The position numbers were made by a program, and so were the translations under genes. A DNA stretch of 21,119 nt from a virus: positions 1 to 21,119 of the IMG/VR virus record IMGVR_UViG_3300026533_000020. One strand, 5' to 3'. Below are positions 1 through 5,896 of the stretch, in pieces. Below the pieces are notes generated by a model. It was not told where the DNA came from, did not search any database, and saw only the letters and a list, made by a program, of their open reading frames with translations. Every line of letters starts with the position of its first letter. The first letter of the stretch is position 1.

Positions 1-202
1 GAATTTAGATTGGACTAAAGAAGTTAAAAAAATAACATTCGGAACTAAAGAAGTGATGAATTTCTGGTCAGTAAAACAAAAAACAAACGAGTTCAGTATT
101 GATACAAAAAGCTATAAGTTCAGTACCACAAAAAAAACATTCAAGTTCAGTACCACAAAAAAAACATTCAAGTTCAACTACGGAATAATAATAAAAATAT
201 AA
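1..202 (+). CDS. Partial ORF, C-terminal 66 codons, unknown function
   Basis: The frame starting at base 2 is open from the window edge to the TAA at 200-202, so this is the 3' end of a gene that begins upstream. The visible peptide is rich in Lys, Thr and Phe and ends with a nine-residue unit (KFSTTKKTF) present twice in tandem plus a partial third KF. The next gene starts 9 nt after the stop, consistent with co-transcription. No family is recognised. The alternating Lys/Thr/Phe pattern could be a beta-rich virion or adhesin tail, but that is a guess. The frame has no stop over the whole visible length, which is the main support for it being coding. Confidence 0.55.
   Translation, partial: NLDWTKEVKKITFGTKEVMNFWSVKQKTNEFSIDTKSYKFSTTKKTFKFSTTKKTFKFNYGIIIKI
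116..169 (+). repeat. 27-bp perfect tandem repeat, two copies
   Basis: Two identical 27-bp units lie head to tail at 116-142 and 143-169. The first six bases of a third unit follow at 170-175. The unit length is a multiple of three, so each copy adds nine residues to the partial ORF without breaking its frame. This looks like a recent slippage or unequal-recombination duplication. Confidence 0.9.
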
Positions 203-211
203 GGAATAGAA

Positions 212-820
212 ATGGAAACAATAGAATTAATTAAAGGTGACAGTAGTTCAATATTCGAGTTCAGCAATAAACAAGTACCAACTCTAGGTGATGATTGGGA
301 AGGAGGATGGTTTGTGTCAGAAGCATTAGGAACAAAACCTATTCTTGAAGGTTCGTTAATGAAAAACTCACCTATATTCAATAATGATTCTTTAGTTGGT
401 GAAGAGTTCAGAAAAACATTTAAAATATTTGAAGGTTCTGAAACTGAAAAAGTCCAATGGAATGAAGATATTATAGATGAAGAGTCAGCAATTATATCAG
501 GAATAGTTCATATAGATAATATACCACAACCTAACAGATATATTACTGTTCAACTAAAAGGTATATTCAGTTCATTCACAAGAGATATTAGAATCAAAAC
601 AGACGAAGAAGGGAAATTCAGCTATGATTTCAATATAGGAAATACAGTTAAGACACCCGAAAATAGTTTTTTCTTGTTTCAGTTAATGCCCTTGGAATCT
701 GAGTTGCTAGAAGTAAAAACATATATGATATCCATAGAAATAAGACAGCTGGATAATGAATCAAAACTTCAGTTTAGGAAGGTTGTTATGCAGGCTAAAC
801 TAAAAATAACGGCTAAGTAA
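212..820 (+). CDS. Hypothetical protein, probably beta-rich (202 aa)
   Basis: A good AAGGA lies 6 nt before the ATG, and the start follows the previous stop by 9 nt. The product has no signal peptide or membrane segment. Its second half (about residues 90-200) alternates hydrophobic and polar residues in short runs typical of a beta-sandwich, and the first half is acidic and aromatic. It overlaps the next gene in a TAATG arrangement, so the two are probably translationally coupled. No family is recognised. A small structural or accessory virion protein would fit the beta-rich look, but no motif proves it. Confidence 0.7.
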   Translation: METIELIKGDSSSIFEFSNKQVPTLGDDWEGGWFVSEALGTKPILEGSLMKNSPIFNNDSLVGEEFRKTFKIFEGSETEKVQWNEDIIDEESAIISGIVHIDNIPQPNRYITVQLKGIFSSFTRDIRIKTDEEGKFSYDFNIGNTVKTPENSFFLFQLMPLESELLEVKTYMISIEIRQLDNESKLQFRKVVMQAKLKITAK

Positions 821-1134
821 TGAATGCTAATGATTTAAAAGGATTTATGGGTTCTTTCGCTATTCTAACTGAAATAGGTAAAGAGATAGACAAAATAGAA
901 AACAACACAGATTCACTAAGAAAAGCATTTAAAAATATAATAAGTATAATTGATAAAGATGAAACACTCCCGAAAGATTTAAAGGGAGTGGTTTTAAGTG
1001 CTACTGTCCTAGATTTCCACATTAGGTATTCTGAAGATAACAATATTGAACTTCAAACTCTCTTAAACACCTTAGGAGAATATCATATAGAACATTTTAA
1101 TAAAGCTCTAGCTAATAATCCTTTTAGTAGGTAA
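820..1134 (+). CDS. Hypothetical small protein (104 aa), likely helical
   Basis: The ATG overlaps the last base of the upstream stop (TAATG), which usually means coupled translation with the 202-aa gene. The product is mixed charged and hydrophobic and appears mainly helical. It has no cysteines, no transmembrane run and no motif I can name. The pairing with the upstream gene suggests the two proteins act together, but their role is unknown. Confidence 0.65.
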   Translation: MNANDLKGFMGSFAILTEIGKEIDKIENNTDSLRKAFKNIISIIDKDETLPKDLKGVVLSATVLDFHIRYSEDNNIELQTLLNTLGEYHIEHFNKALANNPFSR

Positions 1135-1194
1135 TTAAGCTAGAACTAAGCAATGCTACATAATAATTACTACAACAAAACAAAGGAACATAAA

Positions 1195-1401
1195 ATGTTA
1201 CATACTTTAGAATTAGAACAAGAATTAAGTGAAGCACTAATTGAAGGTGAAGAAATTTACTGTCTTATTAACCACAACGGGGAACACGAAGTAGAGGCAT
1301 TATTACTTGAAATCCAAGCAGATGATTTGGTTCTTGAATTAATTACAGGTGAAGAAGTTTTTAAAACTTTCGAAGATGTTTATGCTTTAATAAGAGATTA
1401 A
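1195..1401 (+). CDS. Hypothetical acidic protein (68 aa)
   Basis: The start at 1195 is chosen over the in-frame ATG at 1153 because AAAGGA lies 7 nt upstream of 1195, while nothing similar precedes 1153. The product is very acidic, with many Glu in the first 30 residues, and has alternating hydrophobic stretches such as VEALLLEI and LVLELI that look like beta strands. It is the size and charge of many phage accessory or DNA-mimic-like proteins, but no family is recognised. The stop overlaps the next start (TAATG). Confidence 0.65.
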   Translation: MLHTLELEQELSEALIEGEEIYCLINHNGEHEVEALLLEIQADDLVLELITGEEVFKTFEDVYALIRD

Positions 1402-1859
1402 TGATGCAAATAACAATTAACAAACCAATAACAATTAATTTAAGTGATTTAAATGATTTAATATATCAAAATGAAAAAAGTTTTTTTGGTACTGATGTTC
1501 ATTCGCAAAAAGTTGATATTAGAACAGCGATGCAAAATGCAAAAGATGAATTAGATAGTTGGGATTCTTATCAAATTGTTGAACTTGAAAAAGATTTAGG
1601 TGAATTGAATAAAATGTACGAAAAATTAAAAATTTCAATCCCTCTTAAAATTAAAAAATTTAAAGAAAACCCGGATGATGAAATGATTGAAATTTTATCT
1701 GATGTTCTAGTTAAACACGAAAAAGACATTCAAGATAAACAAAATCATATTAATCTTGTTAATAGTATCTATACTCGTTTAACTAATGATTATAAAACTT
1801 TGAAAAAACGTGTTGATTCTATTGATGAACTGCAAAAAACAATAACTTTAGAGTTTTAA
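1401..1859 (+). CDS. Hypothetical coiled-coil protein (152 aa)
   Basis: The gene starts at an ATG overlapping the upstream TAA; a second ATG follows directly, so the true start could be 1404. After a short N-terminal beta-like segment, residues about 45-150 are highly charged and heptad-rich (Glu, Lys, Leu, Ile), suggesting a long helical coiled coil. There are no cysteines or catalytic motifs. Overlap with the 68-aa gene suggests coupled expression. Function unknown. Confidence 0.7.
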   Translation: MMQITINKPITINLSDLNDLIYQNEKSFFGTDVHSQKVDIRTAMQNAKDELDSWDSYQIVELEKDLGELNKMYEKLKISIPLKIKKFKENPDDEMIEILSDVLVKHEKDIQDKQNHINLVNSIYTRLTNDYKTLKKRVDSIDELQKTITLEF

Positions 1860-1882
1860 TAAGAGTTTAAGCTATAACACAT

Positions 1883-1888
1883 TATAAT
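1883..1888 (+). promoter_or_regulatory. Possible -10 box (TATAAT)
   Basis: A perfect TATAAT lies 36 nt before the start of the next gene in a 64-bp gap. No good TTGACA-like box is present at the right distance, so this is a weak promoter call. A phage-factor-dependent promoter lacking a -35 box would also fit. Confidence 0.35.
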
Positions 1889-1903
1889 AACAGTAACAAA
1901 AAG

Positions 1904-1923
1904 ATTAATTAAGGAATTAAAAA
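1904..1923 (+). promoter_or_regulatory. Shared 14-nt leader with Shine-Dalgarno, copy 1
   Basis: The 14-mer ATTAATTAAGGAAT ends exactly 6 nt before the ATG at 1924. The same 14-mer at the same spacing precedes the genes at 5370 and 5897. It contains the SD core AAGGA, so it may be only a favoured RBS. The identity extending 5' of the SD suggests a common translational control element. Confidence 0.6.
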
Positions 1924-2247
1924 ATGGCAACTAGAGCTAACATAGGAATTGAAAACGAAGATGGAACAATAGATTTTATTTACTCTCATTGGGATGGAGA
2001 CATTGTTGGAGCTGAATTACTTAAAAAATGGAATTCAAAAGAAAAAGCAAGAGAGTTAATCAACGAAGGTGATTGTTCTTACCCAGGTGAATCATACATT
2101 TCCAAAGGAGAAGATGTAACTTTAAATAGTTCAAGAACAGCAACTTCTCCTAAAGAAGTTCATGAAGAAGAATACTCTTACATTTTCACTAATAAATGGT
2201 TAGTTAGCAACAACGGAATTCTTTATAGAGAGGTGGTTAATGAATAA
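1924..2247 (+). CDS. Conserved phage hypothetical protein (107 aa)
   Basis: The N-terminus (MATRANIGIENEDGTI, then a YSHWDGD motif at about residues 20-26) matches a family of small proteins common in T4-like and other large phages. They typically start M-(S/A)-T-R and contain a Y-x-H-(W/F)-D-G motif. Their biochemical role is not known to me. The ATG is set by the AAGGAAT leader. Eight bases overlap the next gene, so the pair is probably co-translated. No membrane or signal segments. Confidence 0.8.
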   Translation: MATRANIGIENEDGTIDFIYSHWDGDIVGAELLKKWNSKEKARELINEGDCSYPGESYISKGEDVTLNSSRTATSPKEVHEEEYSYIFTNKWLVSNNGILYREVVNE

Positions 2248-2728
2248 AAAAGATACTATCTTAAAAGATTATGTCTTAAGTACAGAAGTCCAAAAAATAG
2301 GAAAATTTAAAACTTCAAATATTAGTATGTTCATAAAAAAACCTGAAATAATAGAAGGTTTGGATTATATGAAATTTGGAGGAATAACTGTAATAAACAA
2401 ATCTCCTGAAAGAAGTAATTTGTATCCTAACTATATTAAGAAAATCATACAAGAAAATAATCTTACAGATTTAACTAATTTAATTCCTTACTCATTCCTA
2501 AAAGAAACATTAGAGAATAATCTCTCAGTTATTAAAGGAAAATACAGAAAAGTAAAAGTGCAAGGAAAGCAATTTGTCGAAATGGATTATGAACTAAAAG
2601 ATATTTTTATGTTGAAATCATTAGTTAGGATAATAGTTGATGATAAAGAATTAGAGTTCTTAGTTAAAGAAAAATTAATTCAAGGTTATTTAGGTATCAA
2701 CAATAATAAAACTCTATGTTGGTACTGA
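2240..2728 (+). CDS. Hypothetical protein (162 aa)
   Basis: The gene overlaps the upstream gene by 8 nt, with a purine-rich AGAGGTGG ahead of the ATG. The product is lysine-rich and soluble, with an even mix of predicted helix and strand and one cysteine near the C-terminus. No motif is recognised. It is the last small gene before gp32, and its stop is followed by the hairpin at 2749-2773. Confidence 0.65.
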   Translation: MNKKDTILKDYVLSTEVQKIGKFKTSNISMFIKKPEIIEGLDYMKFGGITVINKSPERSNLYPNYIKKIIQENNLTDLTNLIPYSFLKETLENNLSVIKGKYRKVKVQGKQFVEMDYELKDIFMLKSLVRIIVDDKELEFLVKEKLIQGYLGINNNKTLCWY

Positions 2729-2748
2729 TTCACTAGAAATAAATAACT

Positions 2749-2773
2749 ACGGAGCAATAACATTTAACTCCGT
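2749..2773 (+). promoter_or_regulatory. Hairpin in the gene 32 leader, possible autogenous control site
   Basis: ACGGAG (2749-2754) pairs perfectly with CTCCGT (2768-2773) around a 13-nt AT-rich loop. It lies about 50-77 nt upstream of the gp32 ATG and is followed by A-rich sequence with little structure. In T4, gp32 represses its own translation by nucleating on a leader pseudoknot at a similar distance and then covering an unstructured RBS. The geometry here is reminiscent. A second pseudoknot stem is not evident by eye. Confidence 0.45.
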
Positions 2774-2825
2774 TATAAAAGATATGAAAACTAAAAAATT
2801 ACAAAAAAACAAAAGGAATTACAAT

Positions 2826-3800
2826 ATGGCATTAGATTTTACAAACGGAAACTTAGACTGGGGCAATTTAGAAAAGAACTTAGGTGCAAACATCAACGAT
2901 AAAAAGAAAGATTTTAAAGATGATAGATTTTGGAAACTTTCAAGAGATGAAAACGACAATGGTGGTGCAATCATTAGATTATTACCTGATCCATCAGGAG
3001 TTCCATTCATTCAAATTTACAAACACACTTTTCAATCATTCGATGCAGTGAACAAAAAGAAAAGATGGTATGTTGCAAACTCTCCACAAACAGTAGGACA
3101 CGATTGTCCGGCATCTGATTTATGGTCAGCAATCTTCAACGAGGGTTCAGAAGAAGGAAAACTAGAAGCTAAGAATTTTTCAAGAAAAATTCAATTTCAT
3201 GCAAACATCAAGGTGATTAAAGATCCTGCTAACCCTGAAAACAATGGTAAGAACTTTGTATGGCAGTTCGGCACAAAACTAAAAGATAAGTTTATGGCAG
3301 CCTTACAACCTTCAGAAAATGATATTGCAATGGGTGAAACACCAAAGCAACTTTTTAATCCACTGACAGGTTGTAATATTAAACTTAAAATCCAGAAGGG
3401 AGCAGGTTTTCTTAATTATGATGCTACTACTATTGAAAATGAATCAGCAATTTATGATTCACCAGAAGAAGCAAAAGCAGACATTTTAGAAAATTCTTAC
3501 CTATTAGAAGAGTTTAATTCACCAGAAGCGTTTGATACTTATGATGAATTACTTAAGCGACTTAAATGGGTTCTTGAATGTTATGACCCTAAAAATCTTA
3601 CTCCAGAAAGATTTAAAGAAGTAACTGACCCTATTTTGAACAAAGAAGAAGCTCAGGAACCACAAAAACAAGAAGTAAAAAAAGAGATTCCTAAAGAAGA
3701 ACCTAAGCAAGAATCAAAACCAGCTGAAGTTACAACAGTTAGTGATTCAACAGAACCTAAGGATGAAGATGAATCACTCTCTTTCTTGGACGACCTTTAA
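2826..3800 (+). CDS. 32: Single-stranded DNA-binding protein, T4 gp32-like
   Basis: gp32 binds ssDNA cooperatively and organises T4-type replication and recombination. The start at 2826 (MALDFTNG) is chosen because AAAGGA precedes it; the upstream in-frame ATG at 2784 has no SD. Core landmarks match T4 gp32: an RLLPDP strand near residue 51, the KDP-A-PEN-GK block at 132-142, MGETP at 169-173 and the Y-D/SAI region near 198-215. A Pro/Glu/Lys-rich linker leads to an acidic tail ending SFLDDL, like the T4 partner-binding tail (DLDDLLNDL). The length of 324 aa compares with 301 in T4. The zinc site looks degenerate: H67 and C94 are present, but the positions of T4 C77 and C90 are not Cys (C94 is followed by P-A-S instead of P-V-C). 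Confidence 0.95.
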   Translation: MALDFTNGNLDWGNLEKNLGANINDKKKDFKDDRFWKLSRDENDNGGAIIRLLPDPSGVPFIQIYKHTFQSFDAVNKKKRWYVANSPQTVGHDCPASDLWSAIFNEGSEEGKLEAKNFSRKIQFHANIKVIKDPANPENNGKNFVWQFGTKLKDKFMAALQPSENDIAMGETPKQLFNPLTGCNIKLKIQKGAGFLNYDATTIENESAIYDSPEEAKADILENSYLLEEFNSPEAFDTYDELLKRLKWVLECYDPKNLTPERFKEVTDPILNKEEAQEPQKQEVKKEIPKEEPKQESKPAEVTTVSDSTEPKDEDESLSFLDDL

Positions 3801-3814
3801 GGTTCGTTTAAGAA

Positions 3815-3998
3815 ATGAAAATAGAAACTAAACATTTCTCAACTAAGAATATAGCAAGTGAATCTATACTTAAAAAGTATATAGATCACTGTTATACTAA
3901 TAAAACAGAACTTCACCATATCTTACCTAGCTCTTTATTCCTTCAATACAAAAAATCTTAAACTGAATGAATTCACTGTTCATTCTTTATTATCTTGA
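3815..3998 (+). pseudogene. Remnant of an HNH homing endonuclease
   Basis: A 48-codon ORF (3815-3961) contains YIDHCYTNKTELHHILPSSL, ending LFLQYKKS. The E-x-HHI-x-P-x-S-LF block is the first half of the HNH motif as seen in phage homing endonucleases, usually followed by a hydrophobic-P-E/Q-(Y/F) segment and a second His-containing helix. The frame then stops. Deleting one A from the A-run around 3949-3955 would continue it as YKNLKLNEF through to a TGA at 3996-3998, which looks like the next part of such proteins. The catalytic second half is absent, so it should be inactive. HNH genes between core genes are common in T4-like phages. No clear RBS is seen. Confidence 0.55.
3965..3997 (+). 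terminator. Weak intrinsic terminator candidate
   Basis: GAATGAA (3965-3971) pairs with TTCATTC (3979-3985) around a 7-nt loop and is followed by a T-rich stretch (TTTATTATCTT). The stem is short and AT-rich, so termination would be inefficient. The position between gp32 and rnh is plausible for it. Confidence 0.35.
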
Positions 3999-4051
3999 AG
4001 CATTGAAATAAAGAACTAATCTCACAAAAACAACCTAAAAAAGGAATACTA

Positions 4052-5284
4052 ATGAAACCACTAATAATAGTAGACTTCAGCCACCTCTTCTCACGAAATT
4101 TATTCGTAGCAATCAATCAAGCAAAACCTAGAATCAAAAAAGGAAAATACCTGACTGAGGATATTAAACCTTATTTTCTTCACCTGCTTTTTAATTCACT
4201 TCAGTACAACAAAAACAAGTTCAAGGGTGAAATGGTACTAGCCTTTGATTCTAAAGGTAATTGGAGGAAGGATTTCTATAAAGACTACAAAGGCACAAGA
4301 GCCAAAGGAAAAGAAACAACTGAAATAGATTGGGATGGAATACATCAAATAATAGAAGAAGTCAAAACTACAATAGAAGAAAACTTCCCTTTTAAAGTAC
4401 TTAAAATACCAAAAGCTGAAGCCGATGATATAGGGGGTGTTCTCTCGAAGAAATTCGGCAATGAAAGAAAAGTAGTATTGATTACTTCAGACCACGATTG
4501 GCTTCAAAACATCAGCCACGGAAAATATGTAGAAATGTATGACCCTATAAAAATGGAATATTCAGATTTAACACCCGAAGAAAATGAAATTATACAGACT
4601 CCAGCAGGCGAAATGTCTAAATTCACAGCTATCCATACACTCATAGGAGATTCAGGGGATAATGTTCCTAATATTACTTTTGAGACTAAGTTCAGCGATA
4701 ACTTTTTAGCATTTCTTAAAGAAAACGAAATTATGTCTGATTCAGTAAAAGAAGTTAGAAATATGTCTATCTATGATGAACTACTGAAGAAATATGAAGT
4801 TCTAGCAACTGTTAAATCAGGAAAAAGAAAAGGTCTTCCTATGTTTGATTATAGAGTCTATTACAGATTAAAATCAGGTGAACTTCTACTGAAAGATGAA
4901 TACCTAGCTAGAAACCTAGATGAAGAATATGAAGTCGAGGAACAGTTTCAAAAAGATGTATTTAAGAAAGTTCCTTTTGGAATAAAGAAAGCTGAAAAAG
5001 CAGTCCAAGATGTTCATGAACTTCAAAAGTTAATTACTTCACATCCTATGTACAAAGACAATTTTATGTTCAGCAATACTTTAGTAGATTTTGATAAGAT
5101 ACCTGATTACTTGTCTGAAACTATTCTTCAAGAATATAAAAATACAACTGTGAACTACAACCCTAATGGAATACTGGAGTATTTTGTTGCTGAAGGATTA
5201 GGAAAACAAGTAAATCAAATAACTAAATTCTACTGTACTTCATACATACAGAAATCAACAACTTCACTAGATGATTTCTTTTAG
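4052..5284 (+). CDS. rnh: RNase H / 5'-3' flap exonuclease, T4 rnh-like
   Basis: This family removes RNA primers and flaps from lagging-strand fragments and works with gp32. The acidic metal-binding residues of the FEN/RNase H fold are in order: D8 (IVDFSHLF), D66 (LAFDSKGNWRKDF, matching the T4 W-R-R-D-F region), E123/D125/D126 (KAEADD), D147/D149 (ITSDHDW), and D200/D203 (IGDSGDNV). At 410 aa it is longer than T4 RNase H (about 305 aa), mainly through extra sequence after the GDSGDN motif. The C-terminus ends TTSLDDFF with a Gln three residues before it, resembling a sliding-clamp-binding PIP-type peptide. The start has AAAGGAA 6-8 nt upstream. Confidence 0.93.
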   Translation: MKPLIIVDFSHLFSRNLFVAINQAKPRIKKGKYLTEDIKPYFLHLLFNSLQYNKNKFKGEMVLAFDSKGNWRKDFYKDYKGTRAKGKETTEIDWDGIHQIIEEVKTTIEENFPFKVLKIPKAEADDIGGVLSKKFGNERKVVLITSDHDWLQNISHGKYVEMYDPIKMEYSDLTPEENEIIQTPAGEMSKFTAIHTLIGDSGDNVPNITFETKFSDNFLAFLKENEIMSDSVKEVRNMSIYDELLKKYEVLATVKSGKRKGLPMFDYRVYYRLKSGELLLKDEYLARNLDEEYEVEEQFQKDVFKKVPFGIKKAEKAVQDVHELQKLITSHPMYKDNFMFSNTLVDFDKIPDYLSETILQEYKNTTVNYNPNGILEYFVAEGLGKQVNQITKFYCTSYIQKSTTSLDDFF

Positions 5285-5292
5285 AAAGAATT

Positions 5293-5324
5293 GTAGAAGT
5301 TAAGCTAAAAAGCTTGACTTCTAC
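5293..5324. other. 14-bp inverted repeat overlapping a promoter
   Basis: GTAGAAGTTAAGCT (5293-5306) faces AGCTTGACTTCTAC (5311-5324) across four A residues. The pairing is perfect except for one G-T wobble. The right arm contains the TTGACT -35 box of the promoter at 5314-5342. No T-run follows, so it is unlikely to be an ordinary terminator. A protein-binding operator, or a 3'-end stabilising hairpin for the rnh message, is possible. Confidence 0.7.
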
Positions 5325-5342
5325 TCTAAAAACTGTTATAAT
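5314..5342 (+). promoter_or_regulatory. Sigma70-type promoter (TTGACT-17-TATAAT)
   Basis: TTGACT (5314-5319) and a perfect TATAAT (5337-5342) are separated by 17 bp, close to the bacterial vegetative consensus and by far the best promoter match seen in the window. It would start transcripts about 20 nt before the ATG at 5370 and could drive the downstream unknown gene, the AAA+ ATPase and the primase. Confidence 0.8.
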
Positions 5343-5349
5343 ACTGTAA

Positions 5350-5369
5350 ATTAATTAAGGAATTAGAAA
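5350..5369 (+). promoter_or_regulatory. Shared 14-nt leader with Shine-Dalgarno, copy 2
   Basis: ATTAATTAAGGAAT at 5350-5363, with 6 nt to the ATG at 5370, identical in sequence and spacing to the copies before 1924 and 5897. It lies within the predicted 5' leader of the promoter at 5314-5342. Confidence 0.6.
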
Positions 5370-5852
5370 ATGAAAGCAAGTAGAATATTATTAGATTGTG
5401 TTAAAGTTTTAGCAGAGAAAAATGTAAGAGAAACAGATATAGAAATTCCAGGATATGTATCACTAGAATTATTTGAAGTAAAAGAATTTAATCTTTTAGA
5501 TTCATTAGATGGTTCGGTAGTTAAAACATACAAGTACACAGGTGAAGAGTATGTTAAATTAGATTTGAATACTAGAGTTAATCTAGGTAAGTTACCAAAA
5601 AATCATCACTTCGATAACGAAGGTTATGAGAAAGCACAAGAAGAACAAAAGAAAATCAAAAAAGCATTTTCGGAAGCCATCTACAAAGAGTATATTAACC
5701 TTATAGAGTACGAGTACAAATTATCAAAAAAACAAGAAGAAGTAATTGCTTCAGTAATTGAAACAGTAAGATTCAATTACACTATTGATGACGAAGATGA
5801 AATTCTTGAAACTGAACTTCGTATTGTAGACCAAATGAAGAAGTTAAGCTAA
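5370..5852 (+). CDS. Hypothetical protein (160 aa)
   Basis: The gene is preceded by the strongest promoter in the window and the shared leader, suggesting early, high expression. The product is acidic overall with two charged helical stretches (about residues 85-125 and 130-158). It has one cysteine, no membrane segment and no recognisable catalytic motif. It sits between RNase H and the AAA+ ATPase, so a replication accessory role is plausible by context only. A hairpin overlaps its stop codon. Confidence 0.7.
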   Translation: MKASRILLDCVKVLAEKNVRETDIEIPGYVSLELFEVKEFNLLDSLDGSVVKTYKYTGEEYVKLDLNTRVNLGKLPKNHHFDNEGYEKAQEEQKKIKKAFSEAIYKEYINLIEYEYKLSKKQEEVIASVIETVRFNYTIDDEDEILETELRIVDQMKKLS

Positions 5853-5864
5853 CACTTAACTTCT
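5839..5864 (+). other. Hairpin at gene end, related to the one at 5293
   Basis: AGAAGTTAAG (5839-5848) pairs with CTTAACTTCT (5855-5864) around a 6-nt loop, spanning the stop codon of the 160-aa gene. The left arm shares AGAAGTTAAGCTAA with the 5293 inverted repeat. There is no T-run after it, so it is either a factor-dependent end or an mRNA-protecting structure. Confidence 0.55.
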
Positions 5865-5876
5865 CTTCAAAAACAA

Positions 5877-5896
5877 ATTAATTAAGGAATAAGAAT
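5877..5896 (+). promoter_or_regulatory. Shared 14-nt leader with Shine-Dalgarno, copy 3
   Basis: ATTAATTAAGGAAT at 5877-5890, with 6 nt to the ATG at 5897, as in the copies before 1924 and 5370. Confidence 0.6.

Noticed and set aside
2784-2825. Extended N-terminus of gp32 from the ATG at 2784
   Set aside because: No Shine-Dalgarno precedes it, whereas AAAGGA is correctly placed before 2826.
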